Of a stretch of DNA of 64,000 nucleotides, positions 26,117 to 34,860 are shown one piece after another. The translations under genes and the position numbers were made by a program. The stretch lies in contig NZ_BAJN01000006.1 of assembly GCF_000613725.1 (NCBI RefSeq), positions 62,001 through 126,000 on the forward strand. The letters run 5' to 3'. This DNA is from Hoylesella pleuritidis JCM 14110 (lineage in GTDB: Bacteria > Bacteroidota > Bacteroidia > Bacteroidales > Bacteroidaceae). The notes beneath the pieces were generated by a model that did not search any database, had not been told where the DNA came from, and saw only the letters and a list, made by a program, of their open reading frames with translations. Position 1 is the first letter of the stretch; the number at the start of each line of letters is the position of its first letter.

Positions 26117-27786
26117 TATTTCCGAATCAATACATATCCCAACTTGTGTGATACGCCTCGGGCATTGAGCGAACGAATGATGTATATGCCGGAAGGGATG
26201 TGTCGTATATCAACTTGCATATTTCGGTACGGTCGAGTAGCGATAATGGTGCCTTGAAACGTCTCGATGGCAATGAGATCGGCATCTAAGATCTTGCTCT
26301 TTTGCGGTAGATAGATCATCTTTCCATCGCATTGCAGCAATTCGACAGCAGTCGATTCCGTTTGCGGTCGCTCCATTTGCGCGGGCGAACTCTCGTTACC
26401 GTATCTGTCAACAGCTGTCACGGCATAATATCTTCGGCCCTTGACAGAAGGCAATTCGATATCAGTAGCCTGTACACGTGTAGTTATCAAATTACGTGCA
26501 TCATCGATATCGACAGGATATTCGCGACTGCTGTACACATTATATAATAGGTATGACCCGTTGCTTCGATCCCGAGCGCCCTGCCACGAAAGACGACTGG
26601 AGATACCGTTATCCTGTGATGAGATACCGATGGAAGTAGGAGGCAGCGGCGGGATGTCGTGAATCCACGTCATTGCAGGAATGAGTGCAGGGCTGCGATC
26701 GAACTCATCAGCCGTGAAATCATATATTCCTTTTACGTTATCGGTGAAGAACTGTGAGCGGAAATGTGCAAATCCAAGATGCCATCGACGCAGAAGTTCC
26801 ATCTCGCGGGTAATCGTTTCCAAGGGCCAATCGGCCTGATCGGGCGACAGGAAATAAGTACCGAGTCCGGGAGCGACGATTCGTCCATTGCTCTGTTCGG
26901 CCCAATCGATGGCAAAAGGATAGAATTGATTACCCTGAAAATACATCATCGGGAAGAGCTCATCTATTATCCCGGCTCGTAACCAGCCCTGAGCATCTTG
27001 ACAAACCTTAGTATATGCATTCCAACCGTGGCTTCGGAAGCGACTCAGATCATCATATTTCCCCACGGGCGAAGCACTCAATTTCACCCACGGTTTGCGC
27101 GATTTGATCCGCGTATAGATTGCTCGCACAATGCCGGTGATATGCTTTCGAGCCTCATTGCGCGTTATTCGGATGGGCCAAGTCTCCGGATAGCGGATGT
27201 AATCGAGGTGAATGCCATCTATATCATAGTTGCTTGTAATCTCATCGCATATATTGGCAAGCCACGAAGACGTCCGCTCATCTTCTGGATTCATATATCC
27301 GTCGGGCCCGATGCGGCGTATCAGTCCTGGAAGTCGTTGTCGAAGATGGCGGCATCCCAATGCATCCCACTTGCCGACAGGCATCGTTACTACCCACGCC
27401 TGTATCTCCATACCACGCTTGTGGCACTCGTCGACAGCAAATTTCAGTGCATCGTAGCCCGGCGATTGTCCCGTAACACCCGACAGACAACCGTCCCATG
27501 GCTCGTATTGGGATGGATAAATCATCGTGCCTCGTATGCGTGTCTGCATCAAAACGGTGTTGATACCGGCCTGTTTCAACTTATCGAGAATGTCGCAAAG
27601 CGCCTGTTGCTGCTTGGCAACCGACTGTTCGCTGTGCGCATAGCCGTGAGGCCAGTCTAAACCGCCTATTGTCGTGAGCCAAACGGCACGCACTTCGTAT
27701 TTCGGAGAAGCTGTAAACACATCGGCCTTTATGCTGATCGGCAATGCAAACAGCACGGAAAGGAGCAGAAAGAAAAGACTTTTCAT
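26116..27786 (-). CDS. GHL10-family glycosyl hydrolase-like protein, secreted
   Basis: This 556-residue protein has a signal peptide (about 1-21) and a GHL10 (YngK-like) barrel from about 28 to 380: EVRAVWLTTIGGLDWPHGYA, INTVLMQTRIRG, GMEIQAWVV and the likely active-site stretch DGIHLDYIRYP. A fibronectin-like module (about 385-470) and a type IX sorting-like tail (about 480-556, IPSGIYIIRSLNARG) follow. The family is thought to cut or bind peptidoglycan or other surface glycans, with little biochemical proof. It is transcribed away from cstA, and a shared AT-rich gap holds both promoters. Confidence 0.88.
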   Translation of the reverse strand: MKSLFFLLLSVLFALPISIKADVFTASPKYEVRAVWLTTIGGLDWPHGYAHSEQSVAKQQQALCDILDKLKQAGINTVLMQTRIRGTMIYPSQYEPWDGCLSGVTGQSPGYDALKFAVDECHKRGMEIQAWVVTMPVGKWDALGCRHLRQRLPGLIRRIGPDGYMNPEDERTSSWLANICDEITSNYDIDGIHLDYIRYPETWPIRITRNEARKHITGIVRAIYTRIKSRKPWVKLSASPVGKYDDLSRFRSHGWNAYTKVCQDAQGWLRAGIIDELFPMMYFQGNQFYPFAIDWAEQSNGRIVAPGLGTYFLSPDQADWPLETITREMELLRRWHLGFAHFRSQFFTDNVKGIYDFTADEFDRSPALIPAMTWIHDIPPLPPTSIGISSQDNGISSRLSWQGARDRSNGSYLLYNVYSSREYPVDIDDARNLITTRVQATDIELPSVKGRRYYAVTAVDRYGNESSPAQMERPQTESTAVELLQCDGKMIYLPQKSKILDADLIAIETFQGTIIATRPYRNMQVDIRHIPSGIYIIRSLNARGVSHKLGYVLIRK

Positions 27787-27884
27787 CTTGTCAGAAATCT
27801 TGTAACCGTTTGATTTAAATATGTTTTAACTTGCGAATTGACTGCAAAGTTATGGATTTTTTCGCGTTATTCAAATTATTTGTT

Positions 27885-27892
27885 TACTTTTG
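27885..27892 (+). promoter_or_regulatory. Candidate -7 box for cstA
   Basis: TACTTTTG matches TAnnTTTG, 29 bases upstream of the cstA ATG. A -33 TTTG is not clear. Confidence 0.5.
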
Positions 27893-27921
27893 CAACGACT
27901 ATTTACACAATTCATCGGGCT

Positions 27922-29439
27922 ATGATTTCATTCACTTTGTCGCTTTTGGCACTGATTATGGGCTACCTGATTTACGGTAAATGCGTCGAGCACGTGTTCA
28001 AACCGGATGATCGACCGACACCTGCCGTAGCACAAGCAGACGGTGTTGACTATATTGCTCTGCCCACTTGGAAAGTCTTTATGATTCAATTCCTCAACAT
28101 TGCAGGTACTGGTCCCATCTTCGGAGCTATTATGGGAGCCTGGTACGGGCCTGCTTCCTACTTGTGGATTGTGTTTGGTTGTATTTTTGCAGGGGCTGTT
28201 CACGATTATTTCAGCGGTATGTTATCCGTCCGTCATAAAGGAGCGGGCTTGCCAGAGTTGGTTGGAATCTATCTCGGTCAAGGTACCCGACGCGTGATGT
28301 TGGTCTTTTCCGTGGTGCTGTTGCTGATGGTCGGCGTGGTATTCGTGTATAGTCCGGCCATCATTTTGGGAGATATTTGGGGCTCGAAGATGACGTGGAT
28401 CATCGCCATTTTCATCTATTATATCGTCGCTACGATGATGCCGATCGATAGAATCATTGGTAAAATCTATCCACTTTTTGCCTTTTCGCTGCTGTTTATG
28501 GCGCTGGCGCTGTTGGTAGGACTGTTTATTAAGATGCCCGAATTGCCCGAATGGTGGACTCATCTCAGTCAGAGTAATCTGAATGAGAATCCTGCTTGGT
28601 TGGGCGAAAGCAATTTTATGGAAGTTAATCCGTTATTCCCTTGCCTGTTTATAACTATTGCTTGCGGGGCGATCAGCGGTTTCCACGCTACCCAGAGTCC
28701 GTTAATGGCACGTTGCTTAACGGCCGAAAGACACGGGCGTCCTATCTTTTACGGTGCTATGATTACCGAAGGCATTGTGGCATTGGTATGGGCTTCGGTC
28801 TCAATGTACTTCTTTTATTACGGCGGTTGGCGCGAAGTCGTGGCACCGGAAACGGCTAATCAGTTTATCGCACAAGCCAAAGGCGGACACAGTTTGATTG
28901 AGTTTTTCAGTGCTCCGACCGTTGTCAAAATGGTATGCGAGGGTTGGTTGGGTGTCTTCGGGGGGATTTTGGCTTTATTAGGAGTGGTTGCAGCACCTAT
29001 CACGAGCGGCGATACCGCCTTTCGCAGTGCCCGACTCATCATTGCAGAATTCATTCATCTCGATCAGAAAGCTATCTCCAAGCGTCTCTATATCTGCCTG
29101 CCGATATTCTTAGCAGCCATCGGTCTGCTTGTGTGGCAGATGGAAAACCCTAACGGTTTCAATATTATCTGGCAGTATTTCGGCTGGGCCAACCAAACGT
29201 TAGCAGTCTTTACACTGTGGACTATCACTGTATATCTTGTGCAAAAGCATAAACCTTTCTATCTCACTCTTATCCCGGCGCTCTTTATGACCGTTGTTTG
29301 CGCTACGTTCCTGATGGTTTCTCCGCAGGCGTTCGGATTGAGTCGGTCAGTCTCTTACATCGGAAGCGCAGTAGTATTAGTGATGGCTTCAGTATGGTTC
29401 TTTGCTTGGTATCAACGACAAATCAATCAAAACAAATAA
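27922..29439 (+). CDS. cstA: CstA-type carbon starvation/pyruvate transporter
   Basis: CstA proteins are inner-membrane importers of pyruvate or peptides. The 505-residue protein has more than ten hydrophobic segments and the family landmarks YGPASYLWIVFGCIFAGAVHD, VRHKGAGLPEL and SGDTAFRSARL. It is the shorter Bacteroidetes form, lacking the C-terminal domain of the enteric protein. The ATG at 27922 (MISFTLSLLALIMG) is favoured; a longer reading runs through the promoter. A small outer-membrane protein gene follows after 4 bases. Confidence 0.9.
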   Translation: MISFTLSLLALIMGYLIYGKCVEHVFKPDDRPTPAVAQADGVDYIALPTWKVFMIQFLNIAGTGPIFGAIMGAWYGPASYLWIVFGCIFAGAVHDYFSGMLSVRHKGAGLPELVGIYLGQGTRRVMLVFSVVLLLMVGVVFVYSPAIILGDIWGSKMTWIIAIFIYYIVATMMPIDRIIGKIYPLFAFSLLFMALALLVGLFIKMPELPEWWTHLSQSNLNENPAWLGESNFMEVNPLFPCLFITIACGAISGFHATQSPLMARCLTAERHGRPIFYGAMITEGIVALVWASVSMYFFYYGGWREVVAPETANQFIAQAKGGHSLIEFFSAPTVVKMVCEGWLGVFGGILALLGVVAAPITSGDTAFRSARLIIAEFIHLDQKAISKRLYICLPIFLAAIGLLVWQMENPNGFNIIWQYFGWANQTLAVFTLWTITVYLVQKHKPFYLTLIPALFMTVVCATFLMVSPQAFGLSRSVSYIGSAVVLVMASVWFFAWYQRQINQNK

Positions 29440-29443
29440 TGAT

Positions 29444-29932
29444 ATGAAAAAGAAGATTGTATTAATAATGGCAACTCTGTTGCTCACTCTTACTGCCCAC
29501 GCGCAGTTCGAGGCTGAAAAGATGTATGTAGGAGGCTCATTAACGGGGCTCAATCTCAATTACAACGGGAAAGATAAGCTCAATCTCGGTGTACAAGCAC
29601 AAGTCGGTTATTTCCTCGAAGATAACTGGATGGTGCTGGCTCAGGCTTCTTTCCAACACTATGGCAACGATTCTGCACCCGATAATGTGTCTATCGGCGT
29701 AGGCGGTCGTTATTACGTCGTGCAGAACGGACTATATTTGGGCGCCAATTGTAAACTCGTTCACGCTTATCATAACTATAATGACCTGATGCCCGGAGTA
29801 GAACTTGGATACGCGTTCTTTATCAGTCGGACTGCAACTATTGAACCGGCGATTTATTACGATCAATCATTCAAAAGTCATAAAGACTATTCTACGGTCG
29901 GATTTAAGATCGGAATAAGTCTGTATCTCTAA
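29444..29932 (+). CDS. Small outer-membrane beta-barrel protein
   Basis: The 162-residue protein has a signal peptide (about 1-20, ending AHAQ). Alternating beta strands fill the rest, with many Tyr and Gly residues, in the style of eight-stranded OmpA/OmpW-like barrels (GGSLTGLNLNYNGKDKLNLG, GVGGRYYVVQNGLYLGAN, VGFKIGISLYL with a final hydrophobic Leu). It is translated 4 bases after cstA and likely shares its transcript. No specific function can be given. Confidence 0.8.
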   Translation: MKKKIVLIMATLLLTLTAHAQFEAEKMYVGGSLTGLNLNYNGKDKLNLGVQAQVGYFLEDNWMVLAQASFQHYGNDSAPDNVSIGVGGRYYVVQNGLYLGANCKLVHAYHNYNDLMPGVELGYAFFISRTATIEPAIYYDQSFKSHKDYSTVGFKIGISLYL

Positions 29933-30008
29933 TCAATTGCACTGACAATTCACTCAATTCGGGATTTATCGGACTGCTGGAGACAGAATGAAAATATGTC
30001 GATCAGCG

Positions 30009-30039
30009 TCTGATAAATTCCTATTTTTTTGTAACTTTG
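30009..30039 (+). promoter_or_regulatory. Promoter for recR, very short leader
   Basis: TCTG (30009-30012), 19 bases, then TAACTTTG (30032-30039). The recR ATG begins 8 bases after the box, so the mRNA may have almost no leader. Confidence 0.7.
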
Positions 30040-30046
30040 CCGTGAA

Positions 30047-30661
30047 ATGGAACAGCAATATCCCTCGAAGTTATTGGAAAAAGCGGTTACGGAGTTTGCA
30101 AGTCTGCCAGGAATCGGACGCAAAACGGCGTTGCGTTTGGTGTTGCATCTACTCAGACAACCAACCGACGACGTACAAGCGTTTGCCAAAGCGGTGTCGA
30201 CGGTGAAACAAGACATCAAATATTGTCGTGTATGTCACAACATCAGTGATACCGAAGTGTGCCCGATCTGTTCAAGTTTACATCGCGATACGTCGCTGAT
30301 TTGCGTCGTTGAGAATATCCAAGACGTGATGGCCATCGAGAATACACAGCAATACAACGGTCTGTATCACGTCTTGGGCGGTGTCATTTCACCGATGGAC
30401 GGTGTGGGACCGACCGACATCGAGATCGATTCTTTAATCGAAAGGGTGCGCAGCGGAGGCATAAGCGAAGTAATTCTGGCGCTGAGTTCGACGATGGAAG
30501 GCGATACAACCAACTTTTATATATCGCGGAAACTGACCGAATTCGATGTGAAGCAGAGTGTGATTGCACGCGGAATATCCGTGGGCGACGAACTGGAATA
30601 TACCGACGAGGTAACTTTGGGACGCGCCATTGTGAACAGAACGGCGGTAATGAACAAATAA
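30047..30661 (+). CDS. recR: Recombination mediator RecR
   Basis: RecR works with RecO (and RecF) to load RecA on gapped DNA. The 204-residue protein has the helix-hairpin-helix region [19 protein letters not shown] (about 17-36), a four-cysteine zinc motif CRVCH...CPIC (about 57-75) and a Toprim domain ([33 protein letters not shown]). It is the first gene of a four-gene plus-strand cluster with a small membrane protein, a glycosyltransferase and an acetyltransferase. Confidence 0.96.
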   Translation: MEQQYPSKLLEKAVTEFASLPGIGRKTALRLVLHLLRQPTDDVQAFAKAVSTVKQDIKYCRVCHNISDTEVCPICSSLHRDTSLICVVENIQDVMAIENTQQYNGLYHVLGGVISPMDGVGPTDIEIDSLIERVRSGGISEVILALSSTMEGDTTNFYISRKLTEFDVKQSVIARGISVGDELEYTDEVTLGRAIVNRTAVMNK

Positions 30662-30670
30662 CGACGATGT

Positions 30671-31090
30671 ATGGAACGAATAAGAAAAATCTTAATGACG
30701 GAATTTTGCACGGCGCTGGGGCTCTCGTTGCTCGTCGTCGTGCTGTTTGAGACCGATCTTTTACCCGTCGGTCTGCTGGTAGGTGACAAGTCTTCTGAAT
30801 TTGTTCCGGCCACAGTGATGGAGCTACTTACCCTCTGTACCATCCCGTTAGCTTTGCGATTGTTCCGCTTCAGGCGTGTATCTGCACAATTGAAAACCGC
30901 TCCCGAGCGTGCATTACTGTGCTGGGGAACGTTTCGGATGCTGCTCATTTGTGTGCCGATGATGGCCAATTGTCTTCTCTATTATCTCTATATGTCCACC
31001 ACTTTTGGCTATATGGGGATCATTCTGATGCTTTGTCTTTTCTTCATTTATCCCTCCCGGCAACGTTGTCAGGGTGAAACTGAACGATGA
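30671..31090 (+). CDS. Small membrane protein, unknown function
   Basis: The 139-residue protein has four likely membrane segments (about 13-30, 48-62, 85-102, 108-125), a basic central loop (RFRRVSAQLK) and a basic tail. It starts 9 bases after recR and its stop overlaps the next ATG by four bases (ATGA), so it belongs to the same operon. I do not recognise a family beyond a resemblance to conserved Bacteroidales membrane proteins at this position. Confidence 0.75.
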   Translation: MERIRKILMTEFCTALGLSLLVVVLFETDLLPVGLLVGDKSSEFVPATVMELLTLCTIPLALRLFRFRRVSAQLKTAPERALLCWGTFRMLLICVPMMANCLLYYLYMSTTFGYMGIILMLCLFFIYPSRQRCQGETER

Positions 31091-32271
31091 AACTATCTGT
31101 CGTTATTATCAATTACAACGTAAAAGATTACTTAGGACAATGTCTTACATCGCTTGAACGGGCTTTGGCAGATGTCGAATCAGAAGTTTTAGTGGTTGAT
31201 AATCACTCTACCGACGGGTCGGTAGCCTATATCGAGAAGCACTTTCCTACTGTAAAACTCATCAGCAGTTCGCATAATTTGGGCTTTGCACGTGCTAATA
31301 ACCTGGCCATTCGGCGTTGTCAAGGCGAATTTATTCTACTGTTGAACCCCGATACGATTATCGGTGAGGAAACGATTCACCGCTCGATCGATTTTATCGA
31401 ATCGCATCCCGCAGCAGGTGCAATGGGTGTTCGGATGCTGAAAGCAGATGGTTCGGACGCTAAGGAATCACGCCGCGGAATGCCGACTGTGATGACCTCG
31501 TTTTACAAAATGAGCGGACTCTGCGCTGCATTTCCCACAAGTCGTCGCTTCGGACATTATTATATGGGATACTTGCCGTGGAATCAGGCAGCTCTGATCG
31601 ACATCGTAAGTGGGGCCTTTTGCCTGTTACGACAGTCGGCCTTACAGCAAATAGGACTCTTGGATGAGGACTTTTTTATGTACGGTGAGGACATCGAGCT
31701 CTCTTGCCGACTGTTGAAAGCAGGTTGGCAAAACTGGTATCTACCCGTAAAAATCTTGCATTACAAAGGTGAAAGCACGCAAAAGTCGTCCTTTCGATAC
31801 GTTCACGTCTTCTATGAAGCTATGCTGATCTTCTTCCGAAAACACTATCGGCACACAAGTTTTCTGCTTACCGGACCAATCAAAGTGGCCATTTGGCTGA
31901 AAGCTTTAGTGGCTTTAGTTGGCCTTCTCGTCGTGAAAACACGGCGCAGTATGGGCTTTTTTGAACGGAAAAAGATAGAATGCGACTATCTCTTCATTGG
32001 AAACGAAATATCGATAGCCACTTGTCGTCGATTGGCAGACAGCAAAGCGCTGAACGCCCGATTCGTTGTAGGAAGCGAACAGACGTTGCCCGCAGGACAT
32101 CAAGGACTGACTGAACCTGTCCGTCTCACTTATGTCGTCTACGATATAGATGCTTACAGGTTCGATACGATATTTGAAATCTTCTCAAAAAATCATCACC
32201 CTAACGTGCGTTTGGGCACTTTCAATCCGCAAACACGAACTATTATCACCGCCGAAGATATATTGCAATGA
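31087..32271 (+). CDS. Family 2 glycosyltransferase
   Basis: The 394-residue protein has a GT-A fold at its N-terminus: VVIINYNVKDYLGQCL, VVDNHSTDGS, a LLNPDTII acidic motif near residue 90 and DEDFFMYGEDIELSCRLLKAG. It resembles rhamnosyl- or galactofuranosyl-type GT2 enzymes. A hydrophobic helix (about 265-285) and a C-terminal region of about 100 residues of unclear role follow. It overlaps the previous gene by four bases and the next by four, so translation is coupled. The acceptor is probably a cell-envelope glycan; the sugar cannot be told. Confidence 0.87.
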   Translation: MKLSVVIINYNVKDYLGQCLTSLERALADVESEVLVVDNHSTDGSVAYIEKHFPTVKLISSSHNLGFARANNLAIRRCQGEFILLLNPDTIIGEETIHRSIDFIESHPAAGAMGVRMLKADGSDAKESRRGMPTVMTSFYKMSGLCAAFPTSRRFGHYYMGYLPWNQAALIDIVSGAFCLLRQSALQQIGLLDEDFFMYGEDIELSCRLLKAGWQNWYLPVKILHYKGESTQKSSFRYVHVFYEAMLIFFRKHYRHTSFLLTGPIKVAIWLKALVALVGLLVVKTRRSMGFFERKKIECDYLFIGNEISIATCRRLADSKALNARFVVGSEQTLPAGHQGLTEPVRLTYVVYDIDAYRFDTIFEIFSKNHHPNVRLGTFNPQTRTIITAEDILQ

Positions 32272-32777
32272 AATTACCCGAAGTAAAAATCCGAGCGATG
32301 GAGCCCGAAGACTTAGACGCGTTATATCGAATCGAAAACGATACGACACTGTGGGATATCGGGCCTACCAATGTTTCGTATTCCCGCTATGTGCTGCGTG
32401 ATTACATAGCACATTCATCTGCCGACATATATACAGATAAACAAGTGCGTCAAATCATTGAAAACGCTGCCGGAGAAACGGTTGGCGTTATTGACCTTTG
32501 CAACTTCGAACCGCGCCATCTGCGTGCGGAGGTCGGCATCATCATCCAAAACGACTGTCGCGGAAAAGGCTATGCGGCAGCTGCAATGCACTGGCTCATC
32601 GATTATTCGCGCCGCATCTTGCATCTGCACCAGCTCTATGCTGTGGTGGACAGCGATAATACACGATGTCTGCAATTATTCTCGCAACTCGGATTCGTCC
32701 ATAATGCCGTGTTGAAAGACTGGCTCATGCAATATGATTGCTACCGCGATGCCGTACTGTTGCAACTAATGCTATAA
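32268..32777 (+). CDS. GNAT-family N-acetyltransferase
   Basis: The 169-residue protein shows the GNAT fold: VGVIDLCNFEPRHLRAEVGI followed by the acetyl-CoA loop NDCRGKGYAAAAM, and the terminal LYAVVDSDNTRCLQLFSQLGF. It resembles the RimJ/SpeG-like group. Its start overlaps the glycosyltransferase stop. The substrate is unknown; position in a glycosyltransferase operon is weak evidence for a sugar or envelope target. Confidence 0.88.
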   Translation: MKLPEVKIRAMEPEDLDALYRIENDTTLWDIGPTNVSYSRYVLRDYIAHSSADIYTDKQVRQIIENAAGETVGVIDLCNFEPRHLRAEVGIIIQNDCRGKGYAAAAMHWLIDYSRRILHLHQLYAVVDSDNTRCLQLFSQLGFVHNAVLKDWLMQYDCYRDAVLLQLML

Positions 32778-32778
32778 A

Positions 32779-32809
32779 CAAAAAACGCCGAAGACGATAT
32801 CTTCGACGG
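32779..32809 (-). terminator. Terminator after tRNA-Asp genes
   Basis: A CGAAGA/TCTTCG stem (32789-32794 with 32800-32805) is followed on the minus strand by six T. It lies just past the 3' end of the downstream tRNA-Asp. Confidence 0.65.
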
Positions 32810-32815
32810 TTTCAG

Positions 32816-32889
32816 CGGTGCGTACGAGATTCGAACTCGTGACCTCCTGCGTGACAGGCAGGCATTCTAACCAACTGAACTAACGCACC
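32816..32889 (-). tRNA. tRNA-Asp (GTC), copy 2
   Basis: On the minus strand the cloverleaf reads GGTGCGT acceptor, AGTTCAGTTGGTTAGA D-arm, CCTGC-CTGTCAC-GCAGG anticodon arm with GTC, GTTCGAATC T-arm, ACGCACC and discriminator G. CCA is not encoded. It is identical to the copy at 32917. Confidence 0.96.
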
Positions 32890-32916
32890 AATCAGGGCTT
32901 TTCAAAAGTGAGTCAG

Positions 32917-32990
32917 CGGTGCGTACGAGATTCGAACTCGTGACCTCCTGCGTGACAGGCAGGCATTCTAACCAACTGAACTAACGCACC
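32917..32990 (-). tRNA. tRNA-Asp (GTC), copy 1
   Basis: Same sequence as the copy at 32816, 101 bases away start to start, transcribed first. A promoter lies at 33021-33052. Confidence 0.96.
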
Positions 32991-33020
32991 AGAACTCGTT
33001 TGGCTTTTATTAAGCGGTTG

Positions 33021-33052
33021 CAAAGATAGTGATAAAAATCCGTCCGACCAAA
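33021..33052 (-). promoter_or_regulatory. Promoter for the tRNA-Asp pair
   Basis: On the minus strand TTTG (33049-33052), 20 bases, then TATCTTTG (33021-33028). Confidence 0.8.
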
Positions 33053-33197
33053 TTCTTTCCGATGTTTTTTAAAGAAATGTTTATCCATTCGACGTCGATT
33101 GCATAATAAATCGTCGTAAATCGATTTGTCTCAGCATCTCTCTTTTCGCTCAATAGGATAGGGCAGGACCGATTTGGAAAACAGATTCGGCAAGAGA

Positions 33198-33384
33198 GTT
33201 ATATCTTACTGATTATCATATAGATACAAAGTGCATAACAACTAATGGTTAATGACTGCGTATTTAACCGTTAATTACCGTGCGTTTAACCATTAATCGC
33301 CCGTCGTTTAACGGTCTTTTACACGCCGTTTAGCCGTTAACCGTAGAGAGATTTGTATATATCTGATTATCATATATATACAAA
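33198..33384. repeat. 187-bp composite palindrome/22-bp repeat element
   Basis: Left 33-bp palindrome 33198-33230, 12-base spacer, units at 33243, 33265, 33287, 33309 (22 bp each) and 33331 (21 bp), right palindrome 33352-33384. The right flank is nearly perfectly self-complementary: TTTGTATATAT, a TGATTATCA centre, then ATATATACAAA. Cores read TAATGGTTA, TAACCGTTA, TAACCATTA, TAACGGTCT and TAGCCGTTA. Dyad centres are 33, 22, 22, 22, 22 and 33 bp apart. Beside the element the 32991-33562 gap holds only a short hairpin CTCTC...GAGAG near 33432-33452. Confidence 0.9.
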
Positions 33385-33562
33385 CAGTAACGTTACGCAT
33401 ATTTTTTCCCAAGAAACCTTGCCGCTAATCTCTCCTCCGCAGAGAGAGAAACAGAATCGTATTGATATGATCAAAGCTATTGTCTCGTTTTTTTCACTTC
33501 CCACTTTTTACTTTCTCACTTTTAACGATATGTTAAATAAAATTTAATCAACAACCAAACAC

Positions 33563-33593
33563 TTGACAAAATCAAATAAGTATACTATCTTTG
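33563..33593 (+). promoter_or_regulatory. Promoter for SPFH-protein operon
   Basis: TTG (33563-33565), 20 bases, then TATCTTTG (33586-33593), 50 bases upstream of the ATG. Confidence 0.8.
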
Positions 33594-33642
33594 TGACATC
33601 AAAATAATATCAAATTAAATTAATCTAAAAACGAATAAAACG

Positions 33643-34602
33643 ATGGAAACAAAAGAATTTGCATTTAACGGCTTAGTACTGAACGGCTTTCTGATGCTTT
33701 TTGTGGGCTTTCTGCTCCCGATAGCAGGTATTGCAATCTTTGTCAGTGGTATCGGATCAGAAGGTAATATATCACCGGTAGTAGGTATCGTAGGTGTTCT
33801 TGCCATTCTGTTCGGCGTGTTGATCTTCCGCGGTTTCATCAGATTGGAGCCCAACGAAGCCCGCGTGATGATGTTTTTCGGCGAATATCGCGGTACGTTT
33901 ACACTTGTGGGCTTTCACTGGGTGAATCCTTTCATCAATACAAAACATCTTTCTCTTCGGGCGCGTAACTTGGATGCAGAACCTATCAAGGTAAATGACA
34001 AAGTGGGAAATCCCGTAATGATCGGGATGGTTTTGGTATGGAAACTGCGCGATACGTATAAAGCCATCTTTGAAATAGACTCGCAGACAATGGCGCGAAC
34101 GGCCGGAAGCAATACGCTCGGCACTGATGTGACAAGCATTATGCGTGCTTTCGAACGTTTCGTACAGATTCAAAGCGATGCCGCTCTGCGTCAAGTGGCC
34201 GGTCAATATGCCTATGACAATGCGGAAGTGGATACCAGCGAGCCCACGTTACGGGACAGCGGCGAAGAAATTAACCGTCAATTGGAAGAAAAACTCGATG
34301 AACGACTGGCAATGGCAGGTATTGAAATCGTAGAGGCTCGCATCAATTACTTAGCTTATGCACCTGAAATTGCAGCCGTAATGTTGCGTCGTCAGCAGGC
34401 CAGTGCTATCATTTCGGCTCGCGAAAAGATTGTAGAGGGAGCTGTTTCGATGGTGAAAATGGCTCTCGAAAGATTGTCCGAAGACGGCATCGTGGAGTTA
34501 GACGAGGAGAAAAAAGCCGCTATGGTGAGCAATTTAATGGTGGTTTTGTGTGGTGACAATACAGCTCAACCGGTAGTAAATACAGGTACATTGAATATGT
34601 AA
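33643..34602 (+). CDS. SPFH/band-7 (stomatin-like) membrane protein
   Basis: The 319-residue protein has two N-terminal membrane segments (about 13-33 and 42-64) and then a band-7 domain ([20 protein letters not shown] through about residue 260), with an Ala- and Glu-rich helical end that drives oligomerisation. Such proteins scaffold membrane microdomains and often control membrane proteases; no NfeD-type partner gene is nearby. It heads a likely operon with an Arc-like protein and an alpha/beta hydrolase. The SPFH-Arc pairing is familiar from other Bacteroidales. Confidence 0.9.
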   Translation: METKEFAFNGLVLNGFLMLFVGFLLPIAGIAIFVSGIGSEGNISPVVGIVGVLAILFGVLIFRGFIRLEPNEARVMMFFGEYRGTFTLVGFHWVNPFINTKHLSLRARNLDAEPIKVNDKVGNPVMIGMVLVWKLRDTYKAIFEIDSQTMARTAGSNTLGTDVTSIMRAFERFVQIQSDAALRQVAGQYAYDNAEVDTSEPTLRDSGEEINRQLEEKLDERLAMAGIEIVEARINYLAYAPEIAAVMLRRQQASAIISAREKIVEGAVSMVKMALERLSEDGIVELDEEKKAAMVSNLMVVLCGDNTAQPVVNTGTLNM

Positions 34603-34658
34603 AGCAGCAAATGGATAGCTCATATCTCCCTTCTGAGGGAGAAGAGAATCGACTTTAT

Positions 34659-34847
34659 ATGTCTAAAAAGGAAAGTAAGATTAAGAGTTTTGTGCTTCGT
34701 GTCGATGCCGATACGATGAATGCGATAGAGAAATGGGCCGCAGATGAGTTTCGTTCCATCAACGGACAACTGCAATGGATTATTTCCGAGGCATTGCATA
34801 AGGGCGGTCGACTTCCCCGAAAACGAAAAACGACAGAGGAAAACTAA
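34659..34847 (+). CDS. Arc-like ribbon-helix-helix protein
   Basis: This small protein (62 residues from ATG 34659) reads SFVLRVDADTMNAIEKWAADEFRS and SINGQLQWIISEAL, the strand and two helices of an Arc/MetJ fold, and it ends in a basic tail (PRKRKTTEEN). I prefer this start to the ATG at 34611 because the region before 34659 contains a short CTCCCTTCTGAGGGAG hairpin and the extra residues do not belong to the fold. It probably binds DNA. There is no toxin gene partner. Confidence 0.8.
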   Translation: MSKKESKIKSFVLRVDADTMNAIEKWAADEFRSINGQLQWIISEALHKGGRLPRKRKTTEEN

Positions 34848-34860
34848 TCAAAACAATCGT

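Noticed and set aside
28700-28725. GTTAATGG and TTAACGGCC in cstA as repeat units
   Set aside because: They lie in a protein-conserved stretch and the spacing is not 22 bp.
32816-32990. Tandem tRNA-Asp genes as an integration site
   Set aside because: The 101-bp direct repeat is fully explained by two intact tRNA genes; no integrase or phage gene is near.
33212-33222. TGATTATCA-type centres of the flanks read as Fur operators
   Set aside because: Several flank centres (TTGATTCCCA, TTGATTTTCAG) do not fit a Fur site, and the elements are not beside iron genes.
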